Shown piece by piece: positions 40,501 to 47,649 of a stretch of 56,345 nucleotides of DNA. Positions within the stretch are counted from its first letter, which is position 1; each line of letters begins with the position of its first letter. The position numbers and the translations under genes were made by a program. A model generated the notes under the pieces. The model was given only the letters and a program-made list of their open reading frames with translations. It searched no databases and was not told where the DNA came from. Origin of the DNA: Stentor coeruleus (lineage: Eukaryota > Ciliophora > Heterotrichea > Heterotrichida > Stentoridae); assembly GCA_001970955.1 (NCBI GenBank), contig MPUH01000409.1, positions 1 through 56,345 on the forward strand. Direction: 5' to 3'.

Positions 40501-41188
40501 GATTGTAATCCGTAAACACACCAAATAACCTCATAAGTTCCTGCCCATTCTTCAAAAACACTCTTGTTTCCGGCTCGTTCAAAAGAAAACATATAGTATA
40601 TACAATATTCTCACACAGCTCCTGTGAGCATTTTATATCCAAAAGTGCATTAATCAAGCATCTTATCCCCCCACTTTTTGATACTAATAATGTATTACTA
40701 ATACTCAAAAGTCTTAAAGCTTCAAGTCCAAATTCTTTAAGTTCATCATTTTCTGATTCTGATAAACTTACTAATGAATTACATAAGCTTTTTGGAAACT
40801 CTTCAGGTAAAACTTCAAGCCAACGTCTAATAAGTTTGCATGCTTCAATACGTTCTGGGGGTTTACCTTCAAGTTCAAAAGATCTGACTAGAAAATATTC
40901 TATATGATTTGATTTAAGATGATAAAAAGAATCTTTATTTGTGGATAAGTATCTGTATAATCGTAAAGATATTGTTCGGTATTCAGGCTTTTTATTTATA
41001 AAATATTGACGAATTGAATAGAAAAGTTCGGGAATAGGCAATTTGGATATTAAGCTAGAGTTGTTGTCTGTAAGGTAACGAATTCGTGGGTAGATGTAAG
41101 CAAGGAGGTTATATTTGGTTGATGGTTTATTTGAGAGAATTGTGAGGATTTCTTGGAAGTTTGTCTCTTGCTTTTCGGAATCAGACAT
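37538..41188 (-). CDS. RICTOR: RICTOR, TORC2 subunit
   Basis: The frame is 1,216 codons including one N codon. Collapsing the 137-nt duplication at 38310 gives about 1,170 aa. It is an ARM/HEAT-type protein. The N-terminal RICTOR region includes RALVIISRSWSGLIFL and NNYLAILIKSLLH. Near the C-terminus comes VPKHFFGELGKTKLGLGLL, then WMWALGHVGCTNHGAEYLN and ILSIRGTAIQALSLVSRS, the hallmark RICTOR_V block. RICTOR holds TORC2 together and directs it to AGC kinases such as Akt. The phosphoregulated C-terminus of animal RICTOR (1,708 aa) is absent, as in Dictyostelium Pianissimo. ATG at 41188, TAG stop. Confidence 0.93.
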   Translation of the reverse strand: MSDSEKQETNFQEILTILSNKPSTKYNLLAYIYPRIRYLTDNNSSLISKLPIPELFYSIRQYFINKKPEYRTISLRLYRYLSTNKDSFYHLKSNHIEYFLVRSFELEGKPPERIEACKLIRRWLEVLPEEFPKSLCNSLVSLSESENDELKEFGLEALRLLSISNTLLVSKSGGIRCLINALLDIKCSQELCENIVYTICFLLNEPETRVFLKNGQELMRLFGVFTDYNQNIKENELELLLKLAKRALVIISRSWSGLIFLASSGMKEVIKSLIHPGKSFIKEGILNTLTEMLSIPVELSTRNHNLLNNYLAILIKSLLHCDLHNALTQLSLDQNIRVSQRARKLLKLVTILGPELLPEAPICPVSFIKSSAGKGAELLSDMDIYSRIRNENNDNNLLYKTSEYISSENPGIINPPNSLLNCIFKTHLVSIIDNSQYYTLLNKSQISRDAEKWDWEIIYEMLSGPISVDDRIYNAATVKFLKNLIIYFSPSKTNFCSLMWKAENFLKAKVGNMMINLLLPLKDWRKLLTDTFSESFFVIRKSFVEEMLDVVDEEIKFDEGKKVNNTRILTPGNVRFTMAREYFRWLGLLLNHRYGRKVLKELNFLTKLIKLAEIEHLAPILLCVLDYKEQVPQQFLLFCLQSKKKLIKLRALQQLQVIFKAGIFDLSWAIGSIGNLLYMKDDDLILSSLNTLTEICQNRDNLNALIRTRPQKLLTLDLEGKSILFKFLASQSGIEYLCEMNFLDKELHDWDEYINVEYAKKIEEKIELGLNSQKKAYGIVLNTPKVFQNFGRLQFSWLSSLPLCFQVQMNSKTYFFDTYLEVYHEDIFFASCLGLKITNLQETILVCLKLGSAYIDSHGNETPEPCWIGCRKDQSSQLLEKEYLNSDLPITIENDGVLFSFTETSSIKIESIKFRVHLLPKGIPSVQVPKHFFGELGKTKLGLGLLIKSKVLENYTKKLXRVHLLPKGIPSVQVPKHFFGELGKTKLGLGLLIKSKVLENYTKKLKEKHKIIEKRAWMWALGHVGCTNHGAEYLNTIKAIKTIIDIAEKSPILSIRGTAIQALSLVSRSVVGRNELLKHSWLSKPDSNYVSISVPLDCNRIFWVDYKPIDSIFNDKCREVEFILDSIFLTQNEKDIFMHILKLGSSIDKTESEDYLRKVRVNSPMMLQSVGLFVAVMTMISGFSFKLSVRRVIHKLFERIYRIPNVDDIDKYIYIT
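38173..38447. repeat. 137-nt duplication around N at 38310
   Basis: Copies 38173-38309 and 38311-38447 differ at one base (T at 38237, C at 38375). With the N the insert is 138 nt, so RICTOR stays in frame but gains 46 false codons. Confidence 0.92.
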
Positions 41189-41847
41189 TTTGGAATTACT
41201 ATTTAGAGAAGAGTTTATTTGAAAATGGTGTTAAAAGATGTTGATTGAAGCAGATGATTAGGATTTAGATAAATGATTAGAATTTTAAGGTGTTGTTGTA
41301 GATGATGAAGATTTAAGATTTAAGATTTGATTTCGGGGGTATGTAGGATTGAAAAGNAAGATTTGATTTTGGGGTATGTAGGATTGAAAAAAATTAGGAT
41401 AGTTTTATGTTAAAATTAGGTTGCGAATTGAGGGTATCGAATTTTCAAGGCTTGGGATGAGACTTGTTAGTTGCAATCACTTAAAAATGGTATATAGTTT
41501 TATAATAACTTATAATTCAAATATAAGGTTAAATAACTTTTTTTCCACAAACCAGTATTAGTATTTCTAAATAGTCTATACCACTTTTCTTCAACCACCT
41601 TTTGTTTTGTATGATTTACTTGAAAACAAAATCGTTCATAAACTTTTATTTAAATGAAATAAACAACATTACCAATAATTTCCACAATATTTAAACATAT
41701 AAAAAGCTTATAATAAATTTATTAACTTTAACATCATCTTATAACATATATTATTATTTATAAACAAATCTAAGTAATTTTATCATTTATCCATAAACCA
41801 AACTAAATCAATGCTAAATCCTAATGTATATTTATTCTAAACCTAAT
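41189..41847. other. Intergenic between RICTOR and the F-box-like gene
   Basis: G-rich and C-poor to about 41450, the RICTOR 5' flank; C-richer from about 41540, the 3' flank of the F-box-like gene. Contains the N at 41357. No gene seen. Confidence 0.6.
41322..41390. repeat. About 34-nt duplication around N at 41357
   Basis: AAGATTTGATTT...GTAGGATTGAAAA occurs on both sides of the N, with a small length difference in a G run. Same assembly pattern as the others. Confidence 0.85.
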
Positions 41848-42930
41848 TTAAACATTTTCTAATACTTTTTCATACCCAATAAAAAGTGCATATGTTATAT
41901 CAAAATTAGGATAATAATACCCTAATCTACACTCATTTCTTCTATCATTAATATCACAAAATTTAACATTGACCACTTTAGCAATTCTAGCTTGACTTAA
42001 TTCTATTTCTAAATGATTATAATCATCTTTTAAAAACTGTACCCATAACAAAGGATAAAACCCAGGTTGCGATAAAAACTCAATATATTGATATCTATTA
42101 TTTTGTTCATATTTTAACACATTCCCAAAGCAAGCTGCAGATTCAAAACTTTTACAATTATTATAAGCATCAAAATATGAATAATCAACATATTCCATAG
42201 TCTCATTAATACATATAAGTAAAGTTCTAACTGGTCCCATAGAAAGTAAAGGTCTAGCTAATGCAATTTTGCTTATAATTGCAATATTCTCTGAAATACT
42301 TACAGGTAATGAGTATTCATCAGGAACATTCATAACATTTCTATGAAAAAACTGTGTCGTACTATATAAATTAAGTTGAGTAAAATCTTTACATCTATAT
42401 TTCCTCAATGGATTAAGAATCATACTATAATATTGATCTTTATCTGTAACTATATTTATAAGCCTATTCGAAAGTTTACCTAAAAAGAACTTAAAATTGT
42501 ATACGTCGTTATGAAAACCTTGGGAAAAACGTTTTTTTGTTTGATATCCTCCTGCAAATGTTCCTAAACAATTACAGTTTTCTTTAAGAGGGAGTTTTTC
42601 TGAATTAGAATATGTTGAGTATATCGTCCCATTATATTCCCACATGTTTTCGTATTTGTTACCTTTTGTTGTAGGATGAATTCCTGCATTTGTTTTCCAA
42701 GGGAGGAAATTTAAGATTTTGTTTTTTTTTGTGTTGGTGAATATATGAATTAGTTCTTGATAGGGTAATTTGATAGGGAGTTTGAAGAAGTTTTGTAGGA
42801 AATAGGTTTTATAGGTTTGGGTACAGAGGATTTTATACCAGTTTTTGCATATGATTGTTAGGATAAGAAAGACAATTCTGGGTGGGAGAAACAGGCATAT
42901 TTCAGTAAAAATTGATTCTGGGAAAAACAT
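41848..42930 (-). CDS. F-box-like protein
   Basis: 360 aa, ATG at 42930, TAA stop. Residues 3-40 (FPESIFTEICLFLPPRIV, CKNWYKIL) resemble an F-box, the SKP1-binding helix bundle of SCF ubiquitin ligases, though it is degenerate. The remainder is a single aromatic-rich domain with blocks such as FAGGYQTKKRFSQG, SQPGFYPLLWVQFL and CRLGYYYPNFDITYALFIGY. I do not recognise it as WD, LRR or kelch. If the F-box is real, this domain would be the substrate-recognition part. No membrane segment or signal peptide. Compositionally normal for this window. Confidence 0.6.
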   Translation of the reverse strand: MFFPESIFTEICLFLPPRIVFLILTIICKNWYKILCTQTYKTYFLQNFFKLPIKLPYQELIHIFTNTKKNKILNFLPWKTNAGIHPTTKGNKYENMWEYNGTIYSTYSNSEKLPLKENCNCLGTFAGGYQTKKRFSQGFHNDVYNFKFFLGKLSNRLINIVTDKDQYYSMILNPLRKYRCKDFTQLNLYSTTQFFHRNVMNVPDEYSLPVSISENIAIISKIALARPLLSMGPVRTLLICINETMEYVDYSYFDAYNNCKSFESAACFGNVLKYEQNNRYQYIEFLSQPGFYPLLWVQFLKDDYNHLEIELSQARIAKVVNVKFCDINDRRNECRLGYYYPNFDITYALFIGYEKVLENV

Positions 42931-43482
42931 TTATTTGTGATAGGTATGAAATGTTAGGATTTTTTATATGAGTTTTTTAAGTTTAGAGTTGATATTTTTT
43001 TATGAAATGGCTTAGTTTATTGTGGTTTATTAGATGTTTTAGGTGGGAATGATAAAGAAATAAAATAAGTTTTGATTTTTACATAGAGCAAATCTGTTTT
43101 AAAAAAAAATCACTATTGGTATTTTAATTTAAAACTAGTCATATAATATTTTAATATTAAAAAAACATTATATCCAAACCATAAAATCTAACCCAATTTT
43201 CTAAAATCATATATAAAACCTCAAGAACTTTTACAAAAAAGCTTAATATATACATTAAATACCAAAGCTTCTATAAACCATAATCCTTTCTACCCATACA
43301 AAATTATCCAATAAACAACTCTAAAACCCTTAACTTCAATTATATCTTTCACATAAAGTACAATTATAATCTTCATTGGCCTTATTTACACATAACTTTT
43401 TACATAAATATTTTCATACTAAATTAGCAACCTCCAACTGTACATTTATCTTTGATAACCATTGTAAGAATATTAGAGTAAT
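42931..43482. other. Intergenic
   Basis: G-rich next to the F-box-like gene start, then C-rich and G-poor from about 43130 to 43440 (3' flank of the PDI-like gene). No gene seen. Confidence 0.55.
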
Positions 43483-44643
43483 TTAAACCTCCTGTCTATA
43501 CTGGAAATGCTGCTTAACCCAAATCTTATACACAAACCCAACAACGACAGCAATCCCTGGAAGCAAATAACGCAGTCTAATAATCGTCCTTGGCTTCTTC
43601 ATAACGACAAACTCTTTCACATCTGACTTATTCCAAACAGCCTCATAAACACTATAAATTTCATCAGTATCTCTAAAAAACCTCTCACCAAAATCCACAA
43701 TACCTTTATTTTCCCTATAATCCCTAATAACAAAACTATAACTTTCATAAACATGGAACTTTTTGCCAATGCTAGGAAACTTATTTAAATCCACAAATCC
43801 ATATCTAAACTTAGTATCATTATAAGCATTCAAAGTTATCATGATAGATTTATGTTTAGATATTTGAGATATATGAGTTTTATTGTTTTTATCAATAAAA
43901 CTTATTCCTAAAAGTTTCCCATCAAAACATTTCCGCTGTTCATAAAAGTTACTTTGGGTTATTTGAAAGTTGTTATTGCATCGAGTAGATTCTATGAATT
44001 CTTTTATATTTTGCCCAGTAAAAGGAAATTTTAATGATGGTCTTGTTGTTGAATTTGGTGAAAAATTGTATAAGATAGGTGTTTGAATTTTGGGTAAGTG
44101 GTAAAGTTTGGAGATAGTTTTACTGGATGTGGTAGCGAAATAAAGGTTAGAAGACTTGTAGAATCCTGAGATGTAAGAGAAAATATCGACGTAGTTGAAT
44201 TCTGATAGGATTTTGTCGTTTTCGCGATAGAAAAGGAGGTAGAAGGGTTTGTTGAAAGAGTTTATAAGCTCGAAGTCTTCTAAAGTGGAGATGGTTTTGG
44301 TGTTATTTGACTGCATCTTAATTCCGAACTCGACAAAATCAGCTACAGTAAACGACCACGTGTACTCAAACATTTTATCTTCCCCATGATAATACACACT
44401 AGGAAAACTTTTGATTTTCCTTTCCACACAATACTCATGATGTTCTATGCAGTCAATAAGCTTGAAAGAATTGTTCCTAACTCTAAAATCCCGACCAGCT
44501 TCTAGAAACAACCCTTCAGCTTCACCTTTGATATTAAGAGAGTAAAAACACACTGTATCAATAAAATGAAAAATCTCTCTTACCTCATATCCTTGTGCCT
44601 GACATAATACTTCACCTAAAACCACAAGTAAAATAACTAGCAT
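43483..44643 (-). CDS. PDI-like ER membrane protein without CxxC
   Basis: 386 aa from ATG at 44643, chosen because it gives a clean signal peptide, MLVILLVVLGEVLCQA, with likely cleavage before QGYEV; the frame also reaches an upstream GTG. A thioredoxin-like domain follows: CIEHHEYCVERKIKSFPSVY is the helix-strand containing the conserved cis-Pro region of PDI proteins. The active-site CxxC is missing; the position after VCFYS reads NIKGEA. Several N-glycosylation sequons (NNS, NNT, NKS) fit the ER lumen. One C-terminal membrane helix, YLLPGIAVVVGFVYKIWV, is followed by a short basic tail. It resembles TMX-type proteins but is probably a chaperone or binding relative. Confidence 0.75.
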   Translation of the reverse strand: MLVILLVVLGEVLCQAQGYEVREIFHFIDTVCFYSLNIKGEAEGLFLEAGRDFRVRNNSFKLIDCIEHHEYCVERKIKSFPSVYYHGEDKMFEYTWSFTVADFVEFGIKMQSNNTKTISTLEDFELINSFNKPFYLLFYRENDKILSEFNYVDIFSYISGFYKSSNLYFATTSSKTISKLYHLPKIQTPILYNFSPNSTTRPSLKFPFTGQNIKEFIESTRCNNNFQITQSNFYEQRKCFDGKLLGISFIDKNNKTHISQISKHKSIMITLNAYNDTKFRYGFVDLNKFPSIGKKFHVYESYSFVIRDYRENKGIVDFGERFFRDTDEIYSVYEAVWNKSDVKEFVVMKKPRTIIRLRYLLPGIAVVVGFVYKIWVKQHFQYRQEV

Positions 44644-44670
44644 ATATATCAAATATAAAAAATGCACAAC

Positions 44671-45244
44671 ATGAAAAAATCTAAAGTAAAAAACGAATTC
44701 ATTTTAGATTCAACAAATTTATCATATAAACGTCCAGAATACAATGGACTAGCTGATCCAAATCTTATATCATATTTCTCATCACCTAGACATAAAAAAA
44801 TATTAATACAGCAANGAAAATTGTATTTTCATATATAGATAAGTCAAACAGATGAAATAAATGAAAGGATTTGTCAGAAAAAAATCGCAAATGGGATTTT
44901 CAAGACCCAGTCTATAAGAAAACCAACTTTTTCTCCGATAANAAAACTTGTATTTTCATATATAGATAAGTCAAACAGATGAAATAAATGAAAGGATTTG
45001 TCAAAAAAAAATCGCAAATGGGATTTTCAAGACCCAGTCTATAAGAAAACCAACTTTTTCTCCGATAAATAGAAGGAGGTATGTGAAAAAACAGGCTTTG
45101 ACACCTGAACAAAAGGTTTTTCATATGAAAAAAGATGAAGTGGGGCATGGGAAACTTCCTTTAATACAGCCTATGACTTCTGTTGAGTTTAAAGAAATGT
45201 TAAGGAAAAGAAGAATTCTAATGTCTGAAAATAGTTATTTATAA
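44671..45244 (+). CDS. Small hypothetical protein with one 16-nt intron
   Basis: ATG at 44671 (another in-frame ATG at 44662), TAA at 45242-45244. Exon 1 encodes MKKSKVKNEFILDSTNLSYK and YNGLADPNLISYF. The unresolved N region follows. A 16-nt intron at 44950-44965 leads to ISQTDEINERICQKKI and, near the end, TPEQKVFHMKKDEVGHGKLP. About 130-140 aa in total; the exact length at the N is unknown. Basic, with no recognised family. The start lies 27 nt from the divergent PDI-like ATG, and the stop lies 4 nt before the aquaporin ATG. Confidence 0.6.
44821..45068. repeat. 121-nt duplication with Ns at 44815 and 44942
   Basis: Copies 44821-44941 and 44948-45068 are offset by 127 nt and differ at one base (G at 44877, A at 45004). 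The left copy is an island between two Ns and seems to be a stray contig fragment. Confidence 0.9.
44950..44965 (+). other. 16-nt intron
   Basis: GTATTTTCATATATAG, with an in-frame TAG if unspliced. Removal opens the frame ISQTDEINERIC. The same sequence is present in the duplicate copy at 44823-44838. Confidence 0.75.
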
Positions 45245-45248
45245 TAAT

Positions 45249-45920
45249 ATGATTCGAAGACTTTTAGCTGAAGCCGCCGGGACTTTTTTGCTAGCTTTTG
45301 CTGTAGGTGCTTGTAATAGCGAACCTTTTGCAGTTGGGGGGTCTTTATGGGCTGCTATGATCTTCACTGGGTTTGCTTCAGGAGCCCAATTCAACCCTGG
45401 AGTATCAGTCGCCCTGATTATATACAAAGCACTATCTAGAACTTTAAACAAAGAAAGTTTAGTTGAACTCTTATTGAATATCGTTGTACAGATAATATTT
45501 GCTTTATTAGGAGCTTTACTAGCAGGAAGTATCGTAAAATACGTATCATATTTTGATGTAGCTGAAGGGTATATAGCTTCAGAAGCTTTCTTTGCTGAAA
45601 TGGTTTATACAGCTGTATTAACAGGAGATGCTATTATGGTTGGTCAGTTGACGAACTCAAATCTGATTGGAGGAGGAGTTGTGGCTATGAGTGTTGCAGC
45701 TGGAAACTGGGCAATAGGTAAAATTACAGGAGGATGCTTTAACCCTGCGATAGGTTTTGCTATCAATATTACGAATTATGCAATGAATAATGATCATTTT
45801 GAAAATACCTGGATATATATTTTCGCCCCATTACTAGGGGCAATTATAGGAAGCTTATTAGCATTTGTGTTCGCTTCTGAGCTTAAAGGACAAAGAGCAT
45901 CTATGGAAGCAAAACAGTAG
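45249..45920 (+). CDS. Aquaporin (MIP family)
   Basis: 223 aa, ATG at 45249, TAG stop. Six membrane helices and two pore half-helices. It starts LLAEAAGTFLLAF, a classic MIP N-terminus with Glu8. The first signature box is SGAQFNPGVSVAL, so NPG rather than NPA at 49-51; the second is GGCFNPAIGFAI, with NPA at 165-167. Size is usual for water-selective aquaporins. In a freshwater ciliate it could serve the contractile vacuole or plasma membrane. The ATG lies only 4 nt after the stop of the preceding gene on the same strand. Confidence 0.92.
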   Translation: MIRRLLAEAAGTFLLAFAVGACNSEPFAVGGSLWAAMIFTGFASGAQFNPGVSVALIIYKALSRTLNKESLVELLLNIVVQIIFALLGALLAGSIVKYVSYFDVAEGYIASEAFFAEMVYTAVLTGDAIMVGQLTNSNLIGGGVVAMSVAAGNWAIGKITGGCFNPAIGFAINITNYAMNNDHFENTWIYIFAPLLGAIIGSLLAFVFASELKGQRASMEAKQ

Positions 45921-46221
45921 ATAATTATTTAACCAGAGTTAGTAGATAGATTATATAGGAAATGTTATGATAATATATGGGTTTATAAAGAGAAAATATA
46001 GATTATGTTATGATAATATATATGGGTTTATAAAGAAAAATAAATTAAGGGTGGATGTAATTGAAGAATTACTTTTAAAAAGATGATATGATAAAGAGAA
46101 TTTTTTTTTTGTGGTAAATTAATTGTGTTGTGCTTTATAACAGAGGGCTATATTTTATATGTTGAAGATAATAATAAATATGATATTAATCGACCTTTTT
46201 TTTTCATAGTATTATTATAAT
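45921..46221. other. 3' flank of aquaporin with short tandem repeat
   Basis: G-rich and C-poor as expected after a plus-strand gene. Contains two imperfect 34-nt units at 45964-45997 and 46008-46042 (TGTTATGATAATATATGGG core). No gene. Confidence 0.6.
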
Positions 46222-47130
46222 CTACTTATTTTGGAACAAAATATTTTCAGATAACCCAGCCTGATCCATAAACACCCTATCTACCATTAGCCCATACTCG
46301 CGGAACTCATGTAAAATCTCTTCTTTTTCCTTATAATCAGGGAGTTTCAGCAAAAGATACCACAAGTAATTCCTTGAACTTTTCGTTAGCCCATAAAGTA
46401 TAGAGTTAAAACAAGGATAAAATGCCATAATCAAAATTCTAATTTGAAAAATCAAAAGATTTTCCTTCTGATAAAAATACTGCATAACATTCAAACCTCC
46501 TAAAATCGATAATATAAAAAACAATATCGGATACCCCAAAAGCCTAAAGCAATAATTCCTTTTCAATTTGCTTTTATCATCCTCAAGTTTAATTTCTCTT
46601 TTAATAGCTCTACGAATTTGTATATAAAAATAAGTTATAAAAGTAAATATAACTAATTCAAATGCAACTAAAGTTATAAGTAAATAATCAATCATCATAT
46701 CTTTTGTAGATAAAACAATACAATTTTGTTTACTGTTTGAGATCATTAAAACAAGAAAAGTTGAAAGACTTGAGATAATAGTAAATATAATAATAGCATA
46801 TGTTGTATAATTTGTTATAATTTCTGAGTTTTTACATATAATCATATAAAGGAAATATGATATATATAATATCCAAAAACTATGAAGCATTACAGTAAAA
46901 TAATACATTGAATTATAGAGACATACATAAATTTGGTTACCATCACTAGGGATATAAGGAATAGCAAGAAAAATTATTGAGAGAATGTCGATTAGGGATA
47001 AGTATGCTCGGACTTTTGTTGAATGGTCTTTGAATTTTATTTTAAATAAGATAATTAGGACTATACTTGAAGAGATAAAGCTTGTTCCTAAACCTGAGAA
47101 ATATAAGAGGGTGTACCAGTTACTATCCAT
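46222..47130 (-). CDS. Seven-helix receptor, cAMP-receptor-like
   Basis: 302 aa, ATG at 47130, TAG stop. Seven hydrophobic helices are visible: LGTSFISSSIVLIILF, AYLSLIDILSIIFLAIPYI, VMLHSFWILYISYFLYMII, YAIIIFTIISSLSTFLVLMI, LLITLVAFELVIFTFI, LGYPILFFILSILGGL and IRILIMAFYPCFNSILYGL. The last ends FNSILYG, the counterpart of NPxxY in Dictyostelium-type cAMP receptors. Basic loop 3 (RRAIKREIK) and a charged C-tail fit G-protein coupling. It looks like a class E-type GPCR; the ligand is unknown. Short loops and no long N-terminus suggest a small ligand. Confidence 0.78.
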   Translation of the reverse strand: MDSNWYTLLYFSGLGTSFISSSIVLIILFKIKFKDHSTKVRAYLSLIDILSIIFLAIPYIPSDGNQIYVCLYNSMYYFTVMLHSFWILYISYFLYMIICKNSEIITNYTTYAIIIFTIISSLSTFLVLMISNSKQNCIVLSTKDMMIDYLLITLVAFELVIFTFITYFYIQIRRAIKREIKLEDDKSKLKRNYCFRLLGYPILFFILSILGGLNVMQYFYQKENLLIFQIRILIMAFYPCFNSILYGLTKSSRNYLWYLLLKLPDYKEKEEILHEFREYGLMVDRVFMDQAGLSENILFQNK

Positions 47131-47649
47131 AAAAAATAATAATAATATGGGATATTTTTTTGTAAAATTTTGTTGTTTTTAGGATTGAATTTTTGGTAAG
47201 TGTGAGGGTATTTTTTGGCGAAGATTTTTTGATGATTTTTTATAGAATTTTTAAAGGAATTTTAATGGGATTGATTTGATAGATTAGTTTTAAGATTTAT
47301 TATAGGGAAGATTTTAATAGGATTTATTAGATGGTTGCTAAAAACTTGTAGATGGGATTGTCTGAGTTTTTCCAAACGATTTCTTATAAGATGCAATCAG
47401 TCTAATGTAAAAAATATAATAAAGCTAAAATAGTTCAAAAACCTAAAATACAAAAAAATGCTAGTTTTCAAAGTTAAACTCTTATTATAACATTTATTCT
47501 ATAATAAAAAATACAAACACATATTCAATACCATCATATATTACTATACAATAACTCCTCTTATCTTCTTTTTTATAGCATTTTATTTTATTATATAATC
47601 TCTGTAATCTTCAATCCTATTTTAGTATTTTATCATAACAAGCTACTTA
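47131..47649. other. Intergenic
   Basis: G-rich and C-poor to about 47390 (receptor 5' flank), C-rich and G-poor from about 47400 (3' flank of the coiled-coil gene). No gene seen. Confidence 0.6.

Noticed and set aside
44912-45148. 78-codon minus-strand frame containing an N
   Set aside because: Antisense to the spliced plus-strand gene and created partly by the duplicated contig fragment.
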